Both the position numbers and the translations under genes were made by a program. A DNA stretch of 24,825 bases from Spirogloea muscicola (Eukaryota > Streptophyta > Zygnematophyceae > Spirogloeales > Spirogloeaceae). Every line of letters begins with the position of its first letter. Positions within the stretch are counted from its first letter, which is position 1. Below, in pieces: positions 10,698 to 19,349 of the stretch. The notes below the pieces were generated by a model that worked only from the letters and a program-made list of their open reading frames with translations, was not told the origin of the DNA and searched no databases. The stretch is taken from the NCBI GenBank assembly GCA_009602725.1, contig WELB01000081.1:469867-494691 (forward strand), in the 5' to 3' direction.

Positions 10698-11200
10698 GAC
10701 AATCCTGACAGGGGCTAAAACAACAAAATGATCAAGGCAACTAGCGGGACACTAGTACCCACGAGTGAGCACATACAAAATTGCCAGACTCATTCGAAGG
10801 GGACGAGGGCTGTGGAAAGCCAGCCCACAAGACAAGGAACAAGGAAGACCTCCCGGTAGTGTGCGACGGCTACGATTGGCCAGCACAGGGCAAGGAGGAA
10901 CAGAGGACAAGGAACGGAGGGCCGAAGGAGCCGGGCAGCGTGGAGACCATTAAGGGTTGCCTGCTCGGGAAGAAGGGCCGCATGGGGGTCGGCAACCACG
11001 TGGGGGGGAGTGGGGGGGTCTGGGCCAACCGCCGTGGCCAGTGGCCGGGGGGCAGCCCACATCCCCCGCCCCGCGGCCCAACAGCCGGGCGGCGGTCGGA
11101 CGGCGACGATACGCGCCGCCCGTGAGGCCGGCCCCGCGAGCGCCGTCCGATGCGGGGGGTTGCGACGGCTCCGGCCCAGTCCCGCTTCGGGGCCAGCCGC
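10698..11200. other. Intergenic, upstream of CKS1, GC rising toward the gap
   Basis: No coding exon is recognisable. Composition changes from about even to very GC-rich near 10950. A CACGTG box is at 10997-11002. The long open frames from 10950 on result from GC richness and from the N gap. Confidence 0.5.
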
Positions 11201-11238
11201 TGACGTGGCGCACGCGAGATACGCCACGTGGACACGTG
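11201..11238. promoter_or_regulatory. Cluster of ACGT-core boxes (G-box type), candidate CKS1 promoter
   Basis: Within 38 bases lie TGACGTGG (11201-11208) and two palindromic CACGTG G-boxes (11225-11230 and 11233-11238), the last two only 2 bases apart. ACGT cores are classic bZIP and bHLH sites in green plants. The cluster is about 940 bases before the visible CKS1 exon, with the gap between. The role is inferred from motif density. Confidence 0.45.
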
Positions 11239-11344
11239 GCGCGTGGCGCCGAGGGCGGCCGCCGCGGCGGCAGCGGCGCGGGGCGGCCGACGGTGAGTCG
11301 TCGGGCTACAGACAACAAGTCGTCGGGCTGGAGGGGGGGGGCGG

Positions 11345-12044
11345 NNNNNNNNNNNNNNNNNNNNNNNNNNNNNNNNNNNNNNNNNNNNNNNNNNNNNNNN
11401 NNNNNNNNNNNNNNNNNNNNNNNNNNNNNNNNNNNNNNNNNNNNNNNNNNNNNNNNNNNNNNNNNNNNNNNNNNNNNNNNNNNNNNNNNNNNNNNNNNNN
11501 NNNNNNNNNNNNNNNNNNNNNNNNNNNNNNNNNNNNNNNNNNNNNNNNNNNNNNNNNNNNNNNNNNNNNNNNNNNNNNNNNNNNNNNNNNNNNNNNNNNN
11601 NNNNNNNNNNNNNNNNNNNNNNNNNNNNNNNNNNNNNNNNNNNNNNNNNNNNNNNNNNNNNNNNNNNNNNNNNNNNNNNNNNNNNNNNNNNNNNNNNNNN
11701 NNNNNNNNNNNNNNNNNNNNNNNNNNNNNNNNNNNNNNNNNNNNNNNNNNNNNNNNNNNNNNNNNNNNNNNNNNNNNNNNNNNNNNNNNNNNNNNNNNNN
11801 NNNNNNNNNNNNNNNNNNNNNNNNNNNNNNNNNNNNNNNNNNNNNNNNNNNNNNNNNNNNNNNNNNNNNNNNNNNNNNNNNNNNNNNNNNNNNNNNNNNN
11901 NNNNNNNNNNNNNNNNNNNNNNNNNNNNNNNNNNNNNNNNNNNNNNNNNNNNNNNNNNNNNNNNNNNNNNNNNNNNNNNNNNNNNNNNNNNNNNNNNNNN
12001 NNNNNNNNNNNNNNNNNNNNNNNNNNNNNNNNNNNNNNNNNNNN
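11345..12044. other. Assembly gap, 700 N
   Basis: Exactly 700 unknown bases, flanked on the left by a G-rich run and on the right by (GGC)n. The GC-rich repeat probably defeated assembly, and the round length suggests an estimated gap size. It probably hides the first exon(s) of CKS1. Confidence 0.95.
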
Positions 12045-12178
12045 GGCGGCGGCGGCGGCGGCGGCGAGAAGAGCGCGGCCTCTGTGCCGGGCGGTGGCTG
12101 CTCCGTAGCTTTTCCGGTCGGCCTGCGCGGCTCCGCCGCTGAGGCCGGCGGCTGCGCTCTGTCGGCGCGCGCGCGCAG

Positions 12179-12491
12179 GCACGTCATCCTGCCGCCGGAC
12201 ATCGCGCGGCAGCTGCCCAAGGGCAAGCTGCTGAGCGAGCCGGAATGGCGGGCGCTGGGAGTGCAGCAGTCGCGCGGCTGGGAGCACTACGCCATCCACC
12301 GACCCGAGCCGCACATCCTGCTCTTCCGCCGCCCGCTGGACTACCAGCCCGGGCCGCAGCGCAAGAGCGCGGCGCAGCAGGCCGCCGCCGCCGCCGCTGC
12401 CGAGAAGCAGCGGGAGCAGCGCGAGCAGGAGGCGACGTCCGCGGAGACGGGGAGCAACTACGAGGACTCCTCCAGCCAGGCTGGCGCCTGA
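12179..12491 (+). CDS. CKS1: Cyclin-dependent kinase regulatory subunit CKS1 (last exon; N-terminus in gap)
   Basis: CKS proteins bind cyclin-dependent kinases and phosphorylated substrates to drive cell-cycle steps. The exon begins after a gcgcgcgcgcag acceptor at 12179 and ends at TGA 12489-12491. It reads [20 protein letters not shown], then the invariant block [20 protein letters not shown] and the signature [14 protein letters not shown]. These cover the phosphate-binding pocket (RGW, RRP) and the beta-hinge HxPEPH segment. The expected N-terminal strand (about 17-20 residues up to YR) is not visible and should lie in the 700-N gap. Unlike short plant CKS1, this one has a C-terminal extension of about 45 residues (from [10 protein letters not shown]) with a seven-Ala run and a Gln/Glu/Arg-rich stretch ending in Ser and acidic residues. 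Open frame upstream of 12179 is intron. Confidence 0.93.
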
Positions 12492-13142
12492 CGCCGCCGC
12501 CCCGCCTCCCGGCCCGGGAGGCCCTGGGCCACTGACAGCGTCTGGAGTCGCTGGCGCTGCCGCCGCGGCTGGCCGGCCATCCGTGTCACCGCTTCACTGC
12601 CGTCGGCACGCTGCGCTCGGCATGGGGCTGCCGCCGGTCAGTCTTGCAGGAGTGTACAGCTGTGCTGTGCTTCGAGAGGTAGTTAGCTCAGATAGGCACC
12701 GGCCACCTCCATTGCCCATTCCTCTCCAGAATAATTAGGCGCCCCCCGCCCTCAACGTACAATTAGGCAGGTTGTGTTGAGTAGTTGTGGAGATATCCTA
12801 TGGGTCACCTCAGTCTTCGCAACTCTGCCAGGTTGTTGTAGGCCCAAGCGCTGCTGCAAGGCGATAGCTGCTCTGATGCATTGACGGAAAATTAGGAATC
12901 AACAGGAGTCAGCAGCCATTCTGTTTCTGAGTCCTCCATTCGTTTCGACTTGCGTGGACGCTTGTTGATACGTTCTTTTCTTCCTGACGAAAGCACTGCC
13001 GTGGGTAGGACAGGTAAGAATGTAGGACCAGCATCTATCCTCCTTGGTGTACAGACCCATAGCTGGAAAACGCTGAAGGGCCTCGCGGGCCTGACCAGAC
13101 CTTGACCGAAAATTAATTGATAGAAGAAAATCTGAGCCGCCT
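12492..13142. other. Convergent intergenic region, CKS1 / cyclophilin
   Basis: Holds the 3' UTRs of two facing genes. No coding exon is seen, and no exact TGTAA or TTACA signal is found for either gene, so a variant signal must be used. Confidence 0.55.
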
Positions 13143-14104
13143 TTAATCGAGCACGGTGGCTTTCACGATCTTCACCTCCTGCACGGGCCTGGAAAAAGAA
13201 TAATGGAATCGTGAGAATCTACGTTTGTCATCTATTGGTCACTCATACGTGAGCCTCGGTGCCAGTAGCTATTCAAGTCGGTGATGCTTATGCGACTGTG
13301 AGTCATGCGCACCTATCGGTCTTGTCCGTCTGCACGTTGCCCAGGCGCTTCACGACGTCCATGCCTCGGCTCACGCGCCCAAATATGGTGTGCTTTCCTG
13401 CCATGGATCATGCTACCCCAAGGGTCAAGTGCTAGTCATCAAGTGCCCCCATTGGAGCTGCAGTGATGGTTCTACAGGGCTACTACTTTGTCTAGTGATG
13501 TATGCTGGCTGATCGTGAACGTACTGCGGGTAATTTCTGGATGCTGCTGTTCACAAGCACCAGGAGGCAGATTGCCATCAAGCTGAACCTCGATCATGAA
13601 GCTGCGTCAACCTATGGAGATGCTTGTAGATCTCTTTGGAGAGCAGGCATGTCAATGAAGGTGCTAGAAGCTGCTCGACGTATTTGCGCAAAGGGGCAGC
13701 TTAACGTGGCCATGAAATAGAGAAGCAGGAATTGGCTTAGCGGCAGCCGTGACGCACCATCGAGCCAAGGGGCGGGCGCGAGCGTGATGAAGAACTGGCT
13801 GCCGTTAGTGTCGGGGCCCGAGTTGGCCATGGACAGCACGCCTGCGCCCGTGTGTTTGAGCTCCCGCGAGATCTCGTCCTCGAACTTGCCGCTGGGGCCG
13901 GCCGAGTGGGCATTCCACAGAGTCACGGCATCAGATCGCAGCCGCCTCCCACAGCTCACCGGGCCGATAGTGAAGGAGGCACCTCAACACGGCAAAACAC
14001 CAACCTCTGGCCACAACACGGCAAAACACCAACCTCTGGATCCCCAACGACTGAGCTCCAGAAAGGACATCGGCACTCACCCGTAGATGGACTCGCCGCC
14101 GCGG

Positions 14105-14140
<36 letters not shown>

Positions 14141-14447
14141 TCCTGCGCGTACAGCCAGGGCCACGGCCGAGCGCAGGCTGAGAGGCAGGTCCACGGCGAC
14201 CGTAGCCGCCCATAGCCGCAGACTGGAACCCACTTCCCGAAACCTTAAACCCTTGAGTCCTTCAAACCTCGACGGTGAACTGAGGCCATGGGAAGCCGCT
14301 GGCGGCAGACCTTGATGACGCGGTGGAAGCGGACGTTGTCGTAGTAGCCCCGGCGCGCGAGCTCGGCGAAGTTGCGGCACGCCCGCGGCGCGTGCTCGCC
14401 GTACAGCTCCACCGTCAGCGCGCCCATGGTCGTCTCCAGCGTCACCT

Positions 14448-14480
<33 letters not shown>

Positions 14481-14481
14481 T
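13143..14481 (-). CDS. Cyclophilin-type peptidyl-prolyl isomerase, PPIL1/CYP18-2 class (spliceosome-associated)
   Basis: Complete five-exon gene: 14311-14481, 14081-14142, 13758-13891, 13313-13397 and 13143-13188, all GT-AG with matching phases, 165 residues. It catalyses cis-trans isomerisation of prolyl bonds. The PPIL1 subfamily acts in the activated spliceosome in the nucleus. Diagnostic blocks are [99 protein letters not shown] and [11 protein letters not shown]. The active-site residues H and R of FHR, Q of MAQGG, FF of SQFF, W of WLDG and H of KHTIFG are all present. The W and the overall wording match plant CYP18-2. The only oddity is an N-terminal run of ten Ala from a GCC repeat just after ATG 14479-14481. 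The start is set by an in-frame ATG two residues before family homology would begin if the Ala run is removed. Confidence 0.95.
13985..14039. repeat. 29-bp tandem repeat, two copies, in cyclophilin intron 2
   Basis: Copies starting at 13985 and 14014 share 26 identical bases, beginning caacacggcaaaacaccaac. They lie wholly in the intron between exons 14081-14142 and 13758-13891, so they do not affect the protein. Confidence 0.85.
14454..14479. repeat. (GCC)n run coding for poly-Ala at the cyclophilin N-terminus
   Basis: GCC triplets follow the ATG directly and encode the Ala run absent from relatives. Length may vary between strains. Confidence 0.8.
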
Positions 14482-15271
14482 CTGCGGCGGCGGCGGCCGC
14501 TGGCCCGAGCGCTCCAACGAGGGGTAGTACAAGGGGTTACACGGGGTTCCTGGTGTGGCCACCTGACGACGATTGGCTGGTCTCCAGCTCGTTCGTGGAC
14601 TCTGGGCCCCAGTCTGCTGAGATGCCCGTTCTGACCCTCGCGACTTTGCCAAGAGTATAGCACTCGTCGGAATCTTTCTCCATTCCGATTCCTTCTGGGC
14701 TGGCCTCGCATAGCCATCGCCTCGATTTGTGTGCCCTTTCACCTCAGCATAAGGGCTTCGTTTGATGTCGCCTAATCCTTTACACTGGACTTTGCACGAA
14801 CGATGTATTGGCTAGACTTGGCCTCCCTTTCACTTCATGCGCACCGCACGCCTTCCAACTTGTGCTGTTTCTTTCATTGGGCGTGGCTGAAGATGGCAAT
14901 GTGGGCTGGGAGGAAGTGAGAGATGACTGACAGTAGGAGAGTGCTAGGGGGAAGAGCGTGTATGGAGTGATGGAGGGCCTGAGTGGCCAGGTACGAAGTC
15001 ACATGTACAGATGTACAAGTGCCAGGAGGCGCCAAGAGTGGACTACGCCACAGCCTATGTAATAAATTGGACCGTGGGGCAAGTGGATCGCGCCACAGCG
15101 GCCTACATACCAAGTTGAACTGCAGATGCCCGGCACTTGCTGGCAATGTTGTAAACGGCTGTGAGTGCAGTCGACATGGAGGCTTGGATGGTCCACCGTC
15201 GAGGACTTTTCTGCAGTGTGAGGGCCTGAGCTCACTGTGGACATCTGGGACCAGGGCGCATCAATGGAGAG
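14482..15271. other. Upstream region of the cyclophilin gene, no gene seen
   Basis: About 790 bases with moderate GC. No exon-like reading on either strand could be supported. The first few hundred bases presumably contain the cyclophilin promoter. Confidence 0.5.
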
Positions 15272-15832
15272 ATGGCCTCCGATGAGCGCACACCTACTGC
15301 ATTCGTTAAGCCGGCCTGTGCTTACTACGCCAACAGTTTCTCAGACGAGGCATGCGGAAGTGAAGGACCTGGTAATGATATCAGACTTCCAGAGTTGATA
15401 TGGTCGGGAGAAGGAGACGAGCCTACAAGCGGAAGTGGTGCTGAGGGGACTTGTTGGACAGTTACTTATGGCGATGACGATGCCAGAACAATGATGAAGC
15501 AAGTTAGGAGGGACGAAGTGGTGTGCATGGGCCGAGGAGGAGAGCTTGAGAGTGCGCTACCAGAACTGGCGACATTCAGTGCAGCAGGGAGGGAACTCAG
15601 AGAGCAGGTGCACATGCTTGCGTGCAAGCGCTTCTTGGTCTTTGTTGGCCACTCGCGGTGGTCCAAGTGGGCCAATGCAAGTGGAGGTGCAATTAATTGG
15701 CATTCGTTTTGCAAACGACGGCCCTCAAAGTGTGAGCCTCCGGACAAGCACACCTGGCTGTCGTTTCATGCTAAAGGAGCTGCGCAGGCTACAGAAATTG
15801 CACGGGCAAAAGCGGCCAGCAAATATCTGTAG
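15272..15832 (+). CDS. Doubtful hypothetical ORF, 186 codons
   Basis: An uninterrupted frame from ATG 15272 to TAG 15830-15832. I recognise no family. Composition is mixed with several Trp and Cys (WSKWANASGGAINWHSF). Codons are not GC-ended as in the strong neighbours, but resemble the TBC gene. A second open frame overlaps it at 15546-15989, which weakens the case for either. TGTAA occurs at 16081-16085, about 250 bases after the stop, and would suit a plus-strand transcript convergent with NOB1. It could be a chance frame, a relic, or a lineage-specific gene. Confidence 0.25.
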   Translation: MASDERTPTAFVKPACAYYANSFSDEACGSEGPGNDIRLPELIWSGEGDEPTSGSGAEGTCWTVTYGDDDARTMMKQVRRDEVVCMGRGGELESALPELATFSAAGRELREQVHMLACKRFLVFVGHSRWSKWANASGGAINWHSFCKRRPSKCEPPDKHTWLSFHAKGAAQATEIARAKAASKYL

Positions 15833-16080
15833 CATGTCAACAGCATTGGCAATCACAATGCACAGCCACAATCTCTGGTCCATGTATGGTGATCACAGCC
15901 TGACACTATTGAGTAGGCGCTCTGAAGACCAGAACACATCTGTGATCGAGAGCTACAAATATGCTCAAGCACAACTAAGGATTATCTAAGAGGCAAGGGT
16001 TGCTGAAACGCGCTGGTATCCACCTGATCGACATGCCCAGCGGTGCTCCAACTGAGTGGTATGACTGTTGAACAACAATA

Positions 16081-16085
16081 TGTAA
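16081..16085 (+). terminator. Possible TGTAA polyadenylation signal
   Basis: TGTAA on the plus strand, the right orientation only for the doubtful ORF at 15272-15832. The motif is short, so chance occurrence is possible. Confidence 0.2.
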
Positions 16086-16116
16086 AACACTAGATGACGC
16101 AAAAACTCAATGTGCT

Positions 16117-18866
16117 CTAATGACGGCGGCCAGGGTGGCGCTCGTTCGGGTTTTGCCGGCCCGAAAGAACGGCAGCAGTCTCATTCAGCTTCACAAGCAT
16201 GTCAGCCTTTGGGCCGGACCCCTGGAACCATGTGTCCGGGCCATACTCCGGCTGGAATACATCCTGCATCCTCCCCAACAACGCACAGACAGCACAACTC
16301 ACTATGAGTCCATCGTCTTACAAGTTTTCCACCAACCCACAGTCACAGGGCCACGAGCGCAGAGCCTGACCCATAAGTTTGTGGAGTGTGTATTTACAGT
16401 GTCAGTGTGCTTTTTGCGGGTCCGCCGCGCCCGTCGAGGAAGCTGGTCCTCGCACAGTATTGGATTCTGCTGCTGCCCCTTTCGGCCGCCCACCGGGAGA
16501 GGGAGGGAGTACTGCAGCAGTTCAAGGCACGCAACTTGAGAGACTTGTCAAAAGCGGGGCACAATCAGTCACAGGGCCAGACTGAGTAGGACAATCATGT
16601 GAAAGTCTGCTCCTGCGGCAGGCAGAAGCTCCAGGGATTACCCTCGTTCCCCGCAGGCTAAACCGCTTGCGAACGCCTGCCTGCAGCACACCGTCCTCCC
16701 CAACGGTCATGGACACGCGATGCAGGGTGCCGCCGTTCCCACACTTGGGACAGAACAGCCGCCCTCGCTCGGTGGTCACCGCGTTGCAGGCCTGGCACTT
16801 GAGCCCCCACCTGCAGGCCGCAAAGACCAGGGCTTCGTTATGCATAGTCACATCTCTACAGCAGACTTTGTGTGGGTTTGTGAACACAAGCTTGAATATC
16901 AGCAAATGGAGGATCTATCTCAAAGTTTATACATAAGTCATGGCCAGCGCCACCAGCACCGGTACCTCTGCACTTTCTTGATCCGCATGCCGTTGTCGGC
17001 GACCAGGCGGAGACCCATCTGCAGTATGACATTTTGCATGGCAAAGTCCGTCGTGGCGCAGGCAACGGACGACTCCCATGGCATACTGGCTATGGAGCTG
17101 GAGCTAGAGCAGGACACAGCTGCACCCTCAACTTGCGCCAGCTGCAGAGCCTGCAGCTCCTGCTCTGCCACCTCCTCTGAAGGAGGGCATTCAGCGGCCT
17201 CGTTGTGTAGCGAGCCAGCACTCGCGCCTCCGCCCTCAAGCTCTTCATCATCGTCCTCCTCTTCCCACCAGGATTCATCGTGCTTACTGCCCCCTCCCTC
17301 ACAGGCTGTCTCATCATTTTCCTCCTCAACTCCACTGCTGTTGTCCTCTGGTTCAGCGTCAGCTTCTGTCGCTGCTTTGCCATTGTCAACGTCGTCTCTG
17401 GTCGTGGCAGAGGCTGTTGTCCCAACCCTGAGCGGGAGCAGGTCAACAGGCATGGCCCCAGATTGGCAGGACTCCGCCTTGTCAGTGGCCAGCTCCGCCT
17501 GAGGTTTGGGGTTTGACAATGCCACTGCAGCTTCAGCCTCTGCCTGCAGGCTGGCCTGCGCCTGCCGGGCAGCCCTCCGCTGCTGCCGCCGCCGGACGCT
17601 GTTGCTCACCGCCGCGGCCCACTCGCCATCATCCTCGTCCCGGAGAAGCACTGTAGAAGCCCCTACAGCCACGTTGGTCTTGCCCTCCAGCGCCTGCAAT
17701 TGAGCCGCGGCAACGGCCTTGGCATCCGACTTGGGGCGTCCACGCCGGGGGGGGTGGGGCCTGCGACAAGGCCGGCCATCGTCTCGGACGAGGTCGATGC
17801 CCTCCCAGTCCTCCGGGTTAGGCACTGCGCCCCAGCCGGGAGGGTTCTGGGCGGCGCCGGTCCTCCCTGCCTTGGCCTGGAGGACGAGCGGCGGCGGCGC
17901 CGCCCGAAGATGGGCGGTGCCGTGCGCCTCAGCTTCCAGCGTGCGCGCCAGGGCTATGAGCCTGACGTCCGTCCGCGACAGGACGTCGAGGTCTCCGGTT
18001 GCCCGCGCAAAGGTCACCACTGCCATGGCAGCGCGGCCAGTACCAGCAAGGGCGTCAGCTTTACATTGTACTCCAACAAGTTGTTATGGAGCAACTATAT
18101 TGTAAATTTCCCGTAAGGTTACAAACTTGATCTACTTATACCTAGTAAAGCACCTCGTGAAGCTTTTCACTAAGGATACCAACTTCAAATACTTATAACC
18201 TAATAAGCACCTCGTGAAGCTAATTCACTGGCTATATCGTAAACCCTAGCCCTCCTGCAGCGGCCTGGAAATACGAAGCGCTTGAATCACAACACGAGTG
18301 CATACAGCAGGTATTGGACCTGCATCTCAAAATGCGTAAAATGAGCGCACTGAAAGCTGTTGGCCATTCCGCTGCGCACCTGCACGGAGGGACTCCTCGG
18401 CAGGCTCCGCAGTGCGCAACACGAAAGGCAGAGCGCCGAGGAAGCGCCGCGCCTCGCGGTCTCGAACCTCCGCCAGAACTTCGTCGGTCGTGACGAGCTC
18501 GGCGCCGCCCGCCGCGAGCGCGGCGAGGCCGCCGGCGCCCCGGATCAGGGCGTTGGCGTCGAGGACCACTCTGCGCAGCCGATGGCGGCCGTTCGTGGCC
18601 GCCGTCGCCGCCGCCGCTGCCGAAGGCGGCGCGTCCTCGCCGCAAGCGGCGGTTGCCGGCGGGGCCGCCACGGCAGGCGGCAGTGGCCTGTCGGAGGCGA
18701 CCGGGGCCGCCGCCGCCGCCGCCGATGAGGGGGAGGCCGCTGGGGGTTCCCTGCGCAGCGCCTGCGCAAATGATGTCGCCGCCGCCAGTTTCGGAGCCGC
18801 CGCCGCCGCCGTCGCCGCCGCTGCCGCCGCCGCTGCCGCAGGCGGAGCCTCGGCCATGGCAGCCAT
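16117..18866 (-). CDS. NOB1: NOB1, PIN-domain endoribonuclease for 18S rRNA 3'-end maturation
   Basis: NOB1 cuts 20S pre-rRNA at site D late in 40S assembly. Exons: 18380-18866, 16966-18019, 16642-16810, 16398-16511 and 16117-16263 (TAG at 16117-16119). Phases match throughout, giving about 656 residues against about 410 in human. After a poly-Ala N-terminus comes the PIN domain: RRVVLDANALI (catalytic Asp), TTDEVLAEVRD (Glu), LPFVLR, GDLDVLSRTDVRLIALARTLE (Asp), then CATTDFAMQNVILQMGLRLV (last Asp). Between these last two blocks is an insert of about 270 residues with Ala, Gln and acidic runs, larger than the human one. The zinc ribbon follows: KCQACN then FCPKCGNGGTLHRVSMTVGE. The tail keeps RYSLPLPVGG, NPILCEDQLPRRARR, DVFQPEYG and RQNPNERH, as in NOB1 of other eukaryotes. 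The first of two nearby ATGs (18866, 18857) is chosen. It shares a divergent promoter region with the gene at 19350. Confidence 0.95.
18134..18229. repeat. 38-39-bp imperfect direct repeat in NOB1 intron 1
   Basis: Copies at 18134-18171 and 18191-18229 share acttata, aagcacctcgtgaagct and ttcact. They lie in the intron between exons 18380-18866 and 16966-18019 and are much more AT-rich than the flanking exons. Confidence 0.75.
18779..18840. repeat. (GCC)n-rich tract coding for poly-Ala in the NOB1 leader
   Basis: Imperfect GCC triplets give long Ala runs ahead of the PIN domain, a region with no counterpart in NOB1 of other lineages. Confidence 0.75.
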
Positions 18867-19349
18867 GGCCCTAGCTGCAGCGGCGTGAGGCGGAGACGGC
18901 GGCGGCCCAAGCCAAAAACAAGACAGAAGCGCCGCTTGCCGTGTAACTCCACGCTAAATCCCTCCAATCTGGACCGCCCGGTTGTGATCCTGCAGCCGAT
19001 CGGGCGGTGCGGCGGGGGGGTTCGGACCGACATCTTCAGCGGCACGATGCCAATCGACGGTCGTGAGAGGCGCCACGTTGCCACGTCGCTGTCGAGGCGT
19101 CGCTGTCCCCGGCGGGCTGCAGGCCGGGGTTGGAGCTGCAGGCGGCGGAGGAGGGAGGGAGGAGGGAGGGAGGAGGGGGGAGCGGGCGCGCGCGCGCCCC
19201 AGCGCCCTCCACCTCCCTCCTCCCCCTCCTGGCTTCCCCCCCCGCTCGTCCCTTCCCACCCTCGGAGCCTCTCCCTCCTCCCTATGCTGCTGCTGTGCGC
19301 GCTGAGCATCCCTCTGCCGCGCCTCTCCAGAACCCATCAGCAGGCGGCC
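18867..19349. promoter_or_regulatory. Divergent intergenic region between NOB1 and the unknown gene
   Basis: The two start codons (18866 minus, 19350 plus) point away from each other, so both promoters lie here. The core is a 36-base G/A-only tract (19147-19182), an alternating GC stretch (19186-19197), then a C/T-rich tract (19205-19230). No TATA box is evident. Confidence 0.55.

Noticed and set aside
8670-10950. tRNA or other structured RNA genes in the gene-poor block
   Set aside because: No GGTTCGANTCC-type T-arm with a matching acceptor stem was found on either strand by eye.
10950-12314. Very long open frames on both strands across the gap, up to 490 codons
   Set aside because: They are open only because 700 N positions translate as X and the flanks are GC-rich. 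Only the CKS1 exon inside them has family support.
13502-13720. 72-codon plus-strand frame inside the cyclophilin region
   Set aside because: Lies in the intron between exons 13758-13891 and 13313-13397, with no recognisable motif or splice partners.
16720-17502. 260-codon plus-strand frame with a poly-Ser run
   Set aside because: Reverse complement of the NOB1 acidic insert and zinc-ribbon exons.
18545-19309. 254-codon minus-strand frame through the NOB1 start and promoter
   Set aside because: Arg/Pro/Gly-rich, created by G/A and GCC tracts. The real NOB1 frame differs and starts at 18866.
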